Assembly: GCA_902493155.1 (NCBI GenBank)
Contig: CABUOE010000117.1
Coordinates: 1-7,029 of the forward strand
Direction of reading: 5' to 3'
From: an uncultured Eubacteriales bacterium
GTDB lineage: Bacteria > Bacillota > Clostridia > Oscillospirales > Ruminococcaceae
DNA: 7,029 nucleotides
Shown: piece after piece, positions 1 through 5,227 of the stretch
How the letters are laid out: each line of letters opens with the position of its first letter
How positions within the stretch are numbered: position 1 is the stretch's first letter
Notes under the pieces: model-generated
What the model saw: only the letters and a program-made list of their open reading frames with translations
Told to the model about the DNA's origin: nothing
Databases searched by the model: none
Translations under genes and position numbers: made by a program

Positions 1-2
1 TG

Positions 3-122
3 CTGCAGACGGCAAAAGTTCTGTTCAAATCCGACAGCACCGAAGGCGTACAGGGCGAATTCCCCATCGAACTGGTCAAACATTCTGAGGATTTTGATAG
101 TAGCGAGGAGCCGGAAGAATAA
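3..122 (+). CDS. 3' end of an unidentified gene (partial at left edge)
   Basis: An open frame enters from the left edge and ends in TAA at 120-122, giving 39 visible residues. The segment reads like the end of a compact, strand-rich soluble domain (a GEFPIELVKHSE stretch) followed by an acidic tail ending SSEEPEE. I do not recognise the family from so short a tail; acidic tails like this occur on many cytoplasmic proteins. The frame is favoured over the other two because they give an early stop or a less plausible composition, and because its stop lies 34 bases before the next start, with the corA ribosome binding site in the gap. This suggests the two genes may be co-transcribed. No function is assigned. 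Confidence 0.6.
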   Translation: MQTAKVLFKSDSTEGVQGEFPIELVKHSEDFDSSEEPEE

Positions 123-144
123 GCGCCTGACTTTAGAAAAATTT

Positions 145-150
145 GGGAGG
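145..150 (+). promoter_or_regulatory. Ribosome binding site deciding the corA start
   Basis: GGGAGG lies six bases before ATG 157. It supports that start over the upstream in-frame ATG at 94, which lies inside the previous gene. Confidence 0.75.
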
Positions 151-156
151 TGCGGT

Positions 157-1086
157 ATGCTGAATTTTTACAAGACGATGGAGAATAAACTGGTTCAGCT
201 GCCCAAAGAGGAAGAGGGCTGCTGGGTTCGCGTGACCCGGCCGACTCAGGATGAAATCGAATATCTGGTGAACCGCCTTCAGTTGGACAGCGGTTTTGTC
301 AGCGCCTCTCTGGACGAAGAAGAGGCTTCCCGTATGGAAAAAGAGGACGACCAGACTTTTGTCGTCGTGGACGTACCCTACCGGGTAGAGGACGAGGAAA
401 CCACTATCACCTACATCACGATTCCGCTCGGTATCATCATCACCCCCAAATACTTTGTCACCATCAGCTCGTCGGAGACCGCTGTTATCGACGAAATCGT
501 GGACGGAACCGTCCGCAACGTGGAAACAAGATTCCGCACCCGTTTCCTGCTGATTATTCTGCTGCGGATTGCCCAGCGCTTCCTCCTTTACCTGAAACAA
601 ATCGAGCGGCTGTCCTCCCGGATGGAGAGCCAATTTACCAATTCTACGAAAAACGAGGCGCTTATCCAGCTTTTGGGGCTGGAAAAATCTCTCGTCTACT
701 TTTCCACGTCTCTGAGAGCCAACGAAACTACTCTCAAGAAGCTGTCCCGGGGAAGGACCCTCACCCTCTATGAGGAGGACGAAGATCTTTTGCAGGACAC
801 TCTCATCGAATTTAACCAGGCCATCGAGATGTCCGGGATTTACTCCAACATTTTGTCCGGTACCATGGATGCTGTGGCGTCCATCATCAACAACAACCTG
901 AACGCCGTCATGAAGGTGCTGACATCGGTGACTATTTTGATGACAATTCCCACCATGGTATTCAGCTATTATGGCATGAACGTGTCCGGACTGCAAATCC
1001 CGGTGTGGTGGTTCCCGACGCTCATCTCGGTTGTCACGGCACTGGTGGCGTTATTTATTCTCATGAAGTTTAAGATGTTTAAATAG
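157..1086 (+). CDS. corA: CorA-family magnesium/divalent cation transporter
   Basis: This 309-residue inner-membrane protein belongs to the CorA metal ion transporter family, homopentameric channels that move Mg2+ (sometimes Co2+ or Ni2+) into the cell. The visible signature is the Y-G-M-N motif at residues 272-275, at the end of the first transmembrane helix (about 254-272); a second helix (about 285-303) leads to a short basic tail (KFKMFK). The preceding 250 residues form the expected cytoplasmic alpha/beta plus long-helix funnel. The length is normal for the family. I chose ATG 157, with GGGAGG six bases upstream, over the in-frame ATG at 94, which would overlap the previous gene by 29 bases and has no good ribosome binding site. 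The loop after GMN has no acidic residue, unlike the MPEL-type loop of classical Mg2+ CorA, so ion preference is uncertain. A hairpin terminator follows. Confidence 0.9.
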   Translation: MLNFYKTMENKLVQLPKEEEGCWVRVTRPTQDEIEYLVNRLQLDSGFVSASLDEEEASRMEKEDDQTFVVVDVPYRVEDEETTITYITIPLGIIITPKYFVTISSSETAVIDEIVDGTVRNVETRFRTRFLLIILLRIAQRFLLYLKQIERLSSRMESQFTNSTKNEALIQLLGLEKSLVYFSTSLRANETTLKKLSRGRTLTLYEEDEDLLQDTLIEFNQAIEMSGIYSNILSGTMDAVASIINNNLNAVMKVLTSVTILMTIPTMVFSYYGMNVSGLQIPVWWFPTLISVVTALVALFILMKFKMFK

Positions 1087-1091
1087 TTTAC

Positions 1092-1124
1092 AGCGGGTAG
1101 AAATACCCGCTTATTTTCATTTAT
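1092..1124 (+). terminator. Intrinsic terminator after corA
   Basis: A perfect 8-bp stem AGCGGGTA/TACCCGCT (1092-1099 and 1104-1111) closes a GAAA tetraloop and is followed by a T-rich but interrupted tail (TATTTTCATTTATT). It lies six bases after the corA stop. The broken T tract suggests termination may be incomplete. I see no clear promoter in the remaining bases before the next gene, so read-through into the decarboxylase gene is plausible. Confidence 0.7.
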
Positions 1125-1150
1125 TCTACATAATGTTATAGGAGCTGCAT

Positions 1151-2500
1151 ATGCATTTTACAAAAGAAGTTTCCCCCATCTATGCATTTCTTGAGGAGTA
1201 CGCTGTAAAATCAGGCGGCAGGCTCCACATGCCCGGACACAAGGGAAAGGCGGATTTTTATCCGGAGCCTTACCGGCTGCTGTTGCCCTTCGACATCACC
1301 GAGGTGCAGGGCGCCGACGCTCTGTACGAAGCAGAAGGGATTATCAGACAGTCGGAAACGGTTGCGGCAACGCTCTCCGGTGTAAAGGAAACCTGCTTTT
1401 CAGCGGGAGGTTCCACCTTGTCGATTCTGGCCATGGTCGCGATAGCTGCCGGATTGACCCGAAAAATCCTCGCCGTCCGCAACAGCCACATTGCCTTCGT
1501 CAACGCCTGCGCTCTCACCGGCGTGGAACCGGTGTGGCTGTTTCCTCCTTATGACCGCCAAACCGGTTTGTGCTTTCCGGTCACGGCGGAGGAAATTTCT
1601 ATTGCTCTGGACGAACATCCCGACATCAAAGCGGTGTATCTTACAAGTCCCGATTATTATGGCGTGACGGCCGACATTGAAAAGATTGCCCAGGCAGTCC
1701 ACCGGCATGGTGCGATTTTGCTCGTGGACAATGCCCATGGCGCTCATCTCCGCTTTGGAGAGGCAGATACCCATCCTATGACTTTAGGGGCTGATCTCTG
1801 CTGTGATAGCCCTCACAAAACCCTGCCGGTGCTGACCGGAGGGGGATATCTCCACTCTAATCTGGACATTCCCAAAGAGGATTTGAAGGCGAAAATGGCA
1901 CTCTTTGGTTCCACTAGCCCGTCCTATTTGATCCTCGCCTCCTTAGACCTCTGCAACCAGTATCTGCTGGAGCGGGCAAAGAGTGATTTCGCCGCTTTGG
2001 CGCAACGTGTACGGGAGACGGAAACGCTTCTCAAACGCCGCGGCGTCACTTTATTGGAGAGAAAGACCGACGTGACGAAAATCACCATCGACTGCCAAGG
2101 GTTTGGTTATTACGATGATTCGGTTGCCGCAAAACTGCGGGAAAACGGCATTGAGCCGGAGTATGTAGGAGGCGGAAAAATCGTGCTGATGCCTTCGCCC
2201 TTTAACGAAAAGGACGATTTTTGCCGTATCGTTTCCTCCTTCGATTTTCTTCCGCCCCTCGACCCTATTCCCTACCCTGACTGCACTTTTGCACCCCAGC
2301 GGGCGCTGGGAATCCGAGAATCGGTGTTTGCCCCGTCCGAGCGGGTGGAGGTAGAGAACGCCGTAGGTCGTATCGCAGCGGAAAACAAAGTGACCTGTCC
2401 TCCCGCCATTCCCATTGTGACGGCGGGGGAACGCATCGGAGAGGCGGAAAAAAATCTTCTCAAAAACAGTGGAATTTTATCGGTGAAAGTGGTAAAATAA
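1151..2500 (+). CDS. Orn/Lys/Arg decarboxylase family PLP enzyme (YaaO/SpeA-like)
   Basis: This 449-residue cytoplasmic enzyme is a fold-type-I pyridoxal phosphate protein of the Orn/Lys/Arg decarboxylase major-domain family, which decarboxylates basic amino acids to polyamine precursors. Visible features in order are MPGHKG at 27-32, DITEVQGADALY at 48-59, a glycine/serine turn SAGGSTLSIL at 84-93, DNAHGAH at 193-199 (D193 pairing with the PLP ring nitrogen), and DSPHKTL at 219-225 with K223 as the Schiff-base lysine. The C-terminal part, about 300-449, matches the small decarboxylase C-terminal domain. It is somewhat shorter than B. subtilis YaaO and SpeA (roughly 480-490 residues). The start is ATG 1151 with AGGAG six bases upstream. 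B. subtilis yaaO also sits just upstream of the darA/holB/ricT region, supporting orthology. The substrate (arginine, lysine, ornithine or other) cannot be read from the sequence. Confidence 0.87.
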   Translation: MHFTKEVSPIYAFLEEYAVKSGGRLHMPGHKGKADFYPEPYRLLLPFDITEVQGADALYEAEGIIRQSETVAATLSGVKETCFSAGGSTLSILAMVAIAAGLTRKILAVRNSHIAFVNACALTGVEPVWLFPPYDRQTGLCFPVTAEEISIALDEHPDIKAVYLTSPDYYGVTADIEKIAQAVHRHGAILLVDNAHGAHLRFGEADTHPMTLGADLCCDSPHKTLPVLTGGGYLHSNLDIPKEDLKAKMALFGSTSPSYLILASLDLCNQYLLERAKSDFAALAQRVRETETLLKRRGVTLLERKTDVTKITIDCQGFGYYDDSVAAKLRENGIEPEYVGGGKIVLMPSPFNEKDDFCRIVSSFDFLPPLDPIPYPDCTFAPQRALGIRESVFAPSERVEVENAVGRIAAENKVTCPPAIPIVTAGERIGEAEKNLLKNSGILSVKVVK

Positions 2501-2529
2501 GTTCAGAAACGCAAGGCTCTACAGCAGAT

Positions 2530-2551
2530 AGGGTATCCAGACGGCTACCCT
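2530..2551 (+). repeat. Inverted repeat (hairpin) between the decarboxylase gene and darA
   Basis: AGGGTA (2530-2535) pairs with TACCCT (2546-2551), and the interior adds CC/GG pairs around an AGAC loop with one T/C mismatch, giving a stable eight-pair stem. It begins 29 bases after the decarboxylase stop. The following GTATTTT is only a weak T tract, so this is at best a leaky terminator or a leader hairpin for darA mRNA. Confidence 0.5.
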
Positions 2552-2567
2552 GTATTTTGAAAATACA
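2551..2567. promoter_or_regulatory. 17-bp perfect palindrome directly before the darA ribosome binding site
   Basis: TGTATTTTGAAAATACA is perfectly symmetrical, with 8-base arms and a single central G. It ends three bases before GGAGG (2571-2575). On DNA it looks like an operator for a dimeric repressor; on RNA the arms could form only a tight AU-rich hairpin. No regulator family is assigned: spacing does not match the CodY, Fur/PerR or LexA boxes that I know. Confidence 0.4.
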
Positions 2568-2582
2568 AAAGGAGGCATCTAT

Positions 2583-2909
2583 ATGAAACTCATTTACGCA
2601 ATTGTCAGCAGTGATGACAGCTCTGCTGTTTCTGCGGCGCTGACCCAGAACGGCTTCTTTGCCACCAAACTGGCATCCACTGGTGGTTTCCTGAAGGCAG
2701 GCAATACGACATTTCTCATTTGTACCGAACCGGAAAACGTGGACCGCGTCATCAGCATCATTGCGGAGCACTCCAAAAAGCGCAAACAGATGGTTTCCTC
2801 CTCTGCGGGCTACGGCGGAATGGGCGGATACACTCCTTTCCCGGTGGAAGTGACCGTCGGCGGTGCGACCATTATCGTCACCGATGTCGAGCGCTTTGAA
2901 AAAATCTGA
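2583..2909 (+). CDS. darA: Cyclic-di-AMP receptor, PII-like (DarA/YaaQ/PstA)
   Basis: This 108-residue cytoplasmic protein belongs to the DarA (YaaQ, PstA) family of trimeric PII-like proteins that bind the second messenger c-di-AMP. The family core is plain: MKLIYAIV at 1-8, TKLASTGGFLKAGNTTF at 28-44, the flexible glycine-rich loop GYGGMGGYTPFPVEV at 76-90, and VGGATIIV at 92-99. Its length is essentially that of the B. subtilis protein (109 residues). The start ATG has GGAGG seven bases upstream. The stop TGA overlaps the holB ATG by one base (TGATG), implying translational coupling. Compared with the Bacillus/Staphylococcus proteins (from memory), positions 24 and 26, Asn and Arg there, are Gly and Phe here. 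The downstream partner of DarA is still not well defined, so the physiological output is unknown. Confidence 0.93.
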   Translation: MKLIYAIVSSDDSSAVSAALTQNGFFATKLASTGGFLKAGNTTFLICTEPENVDRVISIIAEHSKKRKQMVSSSAGYGGMGGYTPFPVEVTVGGATIIVTDVERFEKI

Positions 2910-3880
2910 TGGAATTTAACCGAATTATCGGAAATGGAAATGTCGTCCGGACGCTGCAAAACGCTGCAAACGGTGGCCCTTTGAACCACGCCTATCTGCT
3001 GCACGGCACCAAAGGGACCGGAAAAAGGACGCTGGCGCGGACTTTTGCCGAAGCCATCCTCTGTCGTGGGGAGAATCGCCCCTGTGGAAGCTGTGCCGCC
3101 TGCCTCAAGGTGGAAAAAGGCATCCACCCCGACCTGATGGTGGTGCAGAAGCCGGAGGGCAAGGCGAATATCCTAGTGGAACAGGTTCGCTCTCTGCGGG
3201 AGCAGGTCTACATCCGCCCCAACGAATCGGAGCACCGGGTTGTCATCCTCGAGGAAAGCGAATCCATGAACCTGTCGGCGGCCAACGCGCTTTTAAAGGT
3301 GTTGGAGGAGCCGCCTGCCTATGTGGTGTTCATCCTGACAGCCAACAACATTTCGGCATTGCCGGAAACCATTGCGTCCCGCTGTCTCTGTCTCGAAATG
3401 CAGGAGGTTTCCCTGCACCAGGCGGAAAAATGGCTGCTCGCTCATTACCCGGACGGAGAGGCCGCTATGCTGGAGGGGGCGCTCTCCTATGGGAACGGCA
3501 ACCTAGGCAGATCCATCGCCTACATGGAGGAGGAATCCTGTCGGGAGAAGTTTGGCCGGGCGCTTTTGGTGGCGAGAAGTCTCACCACTGAGCGGGAATA
3601 TGATATTCTGGAGGCTTTAAGTCCCTTTGACGGCGATAAGGACGGATTTTTGCAGCTGCTCACCGATTTGGACGCAGTGATGGCCCAGGTGGCCGCAGCC
3701 GGCACGGGAAGCGCCAACCTGCGGCAAGCGGCGGCGCTGGCACAAAAAATCAGGCCGATGCAGGCGGTACAGATCCATGAATTGATGGATGAAATCCGTT
3801 TAAAAATACTGTATAATGGAAATGGAACCCTCTTGCAGAATTTGTTCTGCGCCAGGCTTAAAACCATTATGGAACGATAA
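2909..3880 (+). CDS. holB: DNA polymerase III delta' subunit (clamp loader)
   Basis: This 323-residue AAA+ protein is the delta' subunit, which with delta and DnaX (tau/gamma) opens and loads the beta sliding clamp during replication. The N-terminal AAA+ region shows a P-loop G-TKGTG-K at 33-39, a four-cysteine zinc module at C52, C59, C62 and C65, a degenerate Walker B (LEESE at 114-118, in place of DEAD), the conserved NLSAANALLKVLEEPP at 121-136, and a sensor/arginine-finger-type SRC at 157-159. The modified Walker B and the length (DnaX is usually over 500 residues) favour delta' over DnaX. The C-terminal half is the helical collar region. The start overlaps the darA stop by one base, so translation is probably coupled. 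The gene order darA-holB-ricT matches other Firmicutes. Confidence 0.9.
   Translation: MEFNRIIGNGNVVRTLQNAANGGPLNHAYLLHGTKGTGKRTLARTFAEAILCRGENRPCGSCAACLKVEKGIHPDLMVVQKPEGKANILVEQVRSLREQVYIRPNESEHRVVILEESESMNLSAANALLKVLEEPPAYVVFILTANNISALPETIASRCLCLEMQEVSLHQAEKWLLAHYPDGEAAMLEGALSYGNGNLGRSIAYMEEESCREKFGRALLVARSLTTEREYDILEALSPFDGDKDGFLQLLTDLDAVMAQVAAAGTGSANLRQAAALAQKIRPMQAVQIHELMDEIRLKILYNGNGTLLQNLFCARLKTIMER
3789..3817 (+). promoter_or_regulatory. Possible internal promoter in the 3' end of holB, reading toward ricT
   Basis: A perfect -10 hexamer TATAAT (3812-3817) is preceded, with exactly 17 bases between, by ATGAAA (3789-3794), a 4/6 match to the -35 consensus. Initiation near 3824 would give ricT a leader of about 100 bases containing the hairpin at 3887-3903. 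The hexamer is also coding (Tyr-Asn codons), so it may be accidental. Confidence 0.35.
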
Positions 3881-3886
3881 ACATAA

Positions 3887-3903
3887 GGCTCTTTTTGAGA
3901 GCC
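3887..3903 (+). repeat. Small hairpin in the holB-ricT gap
   Basis: GGCTCT (3887-3892) and AGAGCC (3898-3903) form a perfect 6-bp stem with a five-base TTTTG loop, beginning seven bases after the holB stop and ending directly before the ricT ribosome binding site GGAAAGG (3904-3910). No T tract follows, so it is not a usual terminator. It could shape access to the ricT start. Confidence 0.45.
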
Positions 3904-3921
3904 GGAAAGGCAAATATACCT

Positions 3922-4791
3922 ATGACCGAAATTATTGGCGTTCGTTTTAAAAACGCCGGAAAGACCTATTATTTTTCCCCTAAAGGGGAAAAAATTACCA
4001 GGGCGGATAAGGTAATCGTCGAGACAGCTCGCGGAGTGGAATGCGGCGATGTGGTCATCCCCAACCGCCAGGTGGAGGACGACAAAATCATCGCCCCGTT
4101 GAAGCCCGTTATCCGCATCGCCACCGAGAAGGATTTGGCCCAATTGGAGGCAAACCGCCAGAAAGAGCGGGAAGCCTTTAAAATCTGCCAGGAGAAGATT
4201 ACAAAGCACAAGCTGGAAATGAACTTGGTGGACGTGGAGTACACCTTTGACGGTAACAAAATCCTTTTCTATTTCACCGCTGACGGCAGGATCGACTTTA
4301 GAGAGCTGGTTAAGGATTTGGCCGGTGTTTTCCGTACCCGCATCGAACTGCGGCAGATCGGCGTCCGGGATGAATCTAAAATGCTGGGAGGCTTAGGTGT
4401 CTGTGGAAGGCCCTTCTGCTGCAACACCTTTTTGGGCGATTTCCAGCCGGTATCTATCAAAATGGCCAAGGAGCAGAGCCTGTCTCTTAACCCCACCAAA
4501 ATTTCCGGTACTTGCGGGCGGCTTATGTGCTGTCTCAAATATGAGCAGGACGCCTATGAGTCTCTCTTGAAGATCACGCCCAAAAACGGCGCGCTGGTTC
4601 AGACCGACGAGGGTCCCGGCACAGTGGTGGACGTAAACCTGCTGACCGGAGTGCTGAAAGTATCCCTCCAAAGCCGTCCTGACGCAGCTCCAAAGGTCTG
4701 CAAGCGCAACGAAGTGAAGATCATCAAGGACTCTTCCATCCGGGTGAATAAATCGGAGCTGAAAGAGCTGGGCAATCTGGAAAAAGAATAG
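3922..4791 (+). CDS. ricT: RicT/YaaT, PSP1-domain Fe-S regulator of RNA processing
   Basis: This 289-residue cytoplasmic protein is the orthologue of B. subtilis YaaT/RicT, which with RicA and RicF forms an Fe-S complex that stimulates RNase Y-dependent mRNA processing and affects sporulation, competence and biofilm formation. The sequence tracks the family closely: IIGVRFKNAGKTYYF at the N-terminus, VDVEYTFDGNKILFYFTADGRIDFREL in the PSP1 domain, then IELRQIGVRDESKMLGG. Two cysteine clusters follow, CGRPFCC (C161, C166, C167) and CGRLMCC (C198, C203, C204), the expected cluster ligands. I chose ATG 3922 because its MTEIIGVRF start aligns with the family. The in-frame TTG at 3895 would add nine unconserved residues and lies in a hairpin loop. 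The ribosome binding site GGAAAGG is spaced 11 bases away, slightly long. RicA and RicF are not encoded in this window. Confidence 0.93.
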   Translation: MTEIIGVRFKNAGKTYYFSPKGEKITRADKVIVETARGVECGDVVIPNRQVEDDKIIAPLKPVIRIATEKDLAQLEANRQKEREAFKICQEKITKHKLEMNLVDVEYTFDGNKILFYFTADGRIDFRELVKDLAGVFRTRIELRQIGVRDESKMLGGLGVCGRPFCCNTFLGDFQPVSIKMAKEQSLSLNPTKISGTCGRLMCCLKYEQDAYESLLKITPKNGALVQTDEGPGTVVDVNLLTGVLKVSLQSRPDAAPKVCKRNEVKIIKDSSIRVNKSELKELGNLEKE

Positions 4792-4820
4792 CCTATAAAC
4801 GTAAATTTTTTCAATATTGC

Positions 4821-4848
4821 TTGCATTTTAACAAAAATGTGTTAGAAT
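4821..4848 (+). promoter_or_regulatory. Sigma-A-type promoter of the ferredoxin gene
   Basis: TTGCAT (-35, 4821-4826), a 16-base spacer and TAGAAT (-10, 4843-4848) with an extended -10 TGT immediately before it. The predicted start of transcription is near 4855, giving a short leader with AAGGAGGTG at 4864-4872. An inverted repeat CATTTT-AACA-AAAATG (4824-4839) fills the spacer, overlapping the -35, and might be a regulator site. Confidence 0.65.
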
Positions 4849-4880
4849 AAGTACAGTTAAACGAAGGAGGTGTAATCCCC

Positions 4881-5054
4881 ATGGCATACCAGATTAACGA
4901 CGAATGCATCTCGTGTGGTGCTTGCGAGGCAGAGTGCCCCGTTTCCTGCATTTCTGCGGGTGATGACAAATACGTGATCGATGCGGAACAGTGCATCGAG
5001 TGCGGCGCATGCGCAGGCGTTTGCCCTGTCGGCGCTCCCAATCCTGCTGAATAA
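4881..5054 (+). CDS. 2[4Fe-4S] clostridial-type ferredoxin
   Basis: A 57-residue protein with the two classical cluster motifs C-x2-C-x2-C-x3-C-P: C9, C12, C15, C19-P20 and C38, C41, C44, C48-P49. In the usual swapped arrangement each cluster takes the last cysteine from the other motif. Length and pseudo-symmetry are typical of low-potential clostridial ferredoxins, soluble carriers for pyruvate:ferredoxin oxidoreductase, hydrogenase and related enzymes in anaerobes. C23 is an extra cysteine beyond the eight ligands. Translation starts at ATG 4881 behind AAGGAGGTG. The gene has its own promoter and a strong terminator, so it is probably a monocistronic, highly expressed unit, although no terminator separates it from ricT upstream. 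The specific redox partner cannot be inferred. Confidence 0.95.
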   Translation: MAYQINDECISCGACEAECPVSCISAGDDKYVIDAEQCIECGACAGVCPVGAPNPAE

Positions 5055-5067
5055 TGATGATTGGTTA

Positions 5068-5112
5068 AAAATCCGCCGTCCGGCTTCCCGGATTGGCGGA
5101 TTTTGCTTTTTT
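5068..5112 (+). terminator. Strong intrinsic terminator after the ferredoxin gene
   Basis: A 10-bp perfect stem AAAATCCGCC/GGCGGATTTT (5068-5077 and 5095-5104) encloses a second stem TCCGG/CCGGA around a CTTC loop, followed by a run of six T (5107-5112). It begins 13 bases after the ferredoxin stop. Confidence 0.92.
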
Positions 5113-5227
5113 AAATCGTTTTATTCGGTAGAATCGTTATTTTGGAAAAAATATGTGGGTTTGGTTTCTGCCGGTATTCTGATTTGGAATGGCTGGCGTA
5201 CCTACAGAATGAAAGGGAGTACACTGT

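Noticed and set aside
94..156. Upstream in-frame ATG giving CorA 21 extra residues
   Set aside because: It lies inside the preceding gene with no good ribosome binding site, and adds a basic non-family extension; ATG 157 has GGGAGG at proper spacing.
133..996. Long minus-strand open frame opposite corA
   Set aside because: Low-complexity His/Gly/Asp-rich translation typical of an antisense shadow; the plus strand encodes a clear CorA protein.
1113..1140. Promoter for the decarboxylase gene (TTTTCA with CATAAT or GTTATA)
   Set aside because: Spacing is wrong for either pair and the start of transcription would overlap the ribosome binding site.
2551..2567. CodY, Fur/PerR or LexA box
   Set aside because: The arms resemble half of a CodY box (ATTTT/GAAAAT) but the central spacing is one base instead of three; the other consensus sequences do not match.
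2557..2585. TTGAAA-17-TATATG as a darA promoter
   Set aside because: The -10 would overlap the darA start codon, so transcription would begin inside the gene; it is a by-product of the palindrome.
3887..3903. Intrinsic terminator between holB and ricT
   Set aside because: The stem is short, no T tract follows it, and it sits directly before the ricT ribosome binding site.
3520..4209. Minus-strand open frame spanning the holB-ricT junction
   Set aside because: It lies antisense to two well-recognised conserved genes and resembles no family.
5103..5134. TTGCTT...TAGAAT as a promoter for the LiaF-like gene
   Set aside because: The spacer is 20 bases and the -35 overlaps the ferredoxin terminator; only the -10 hexamer is good, so I do not call it. 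No other element was seen in 5113-5227.
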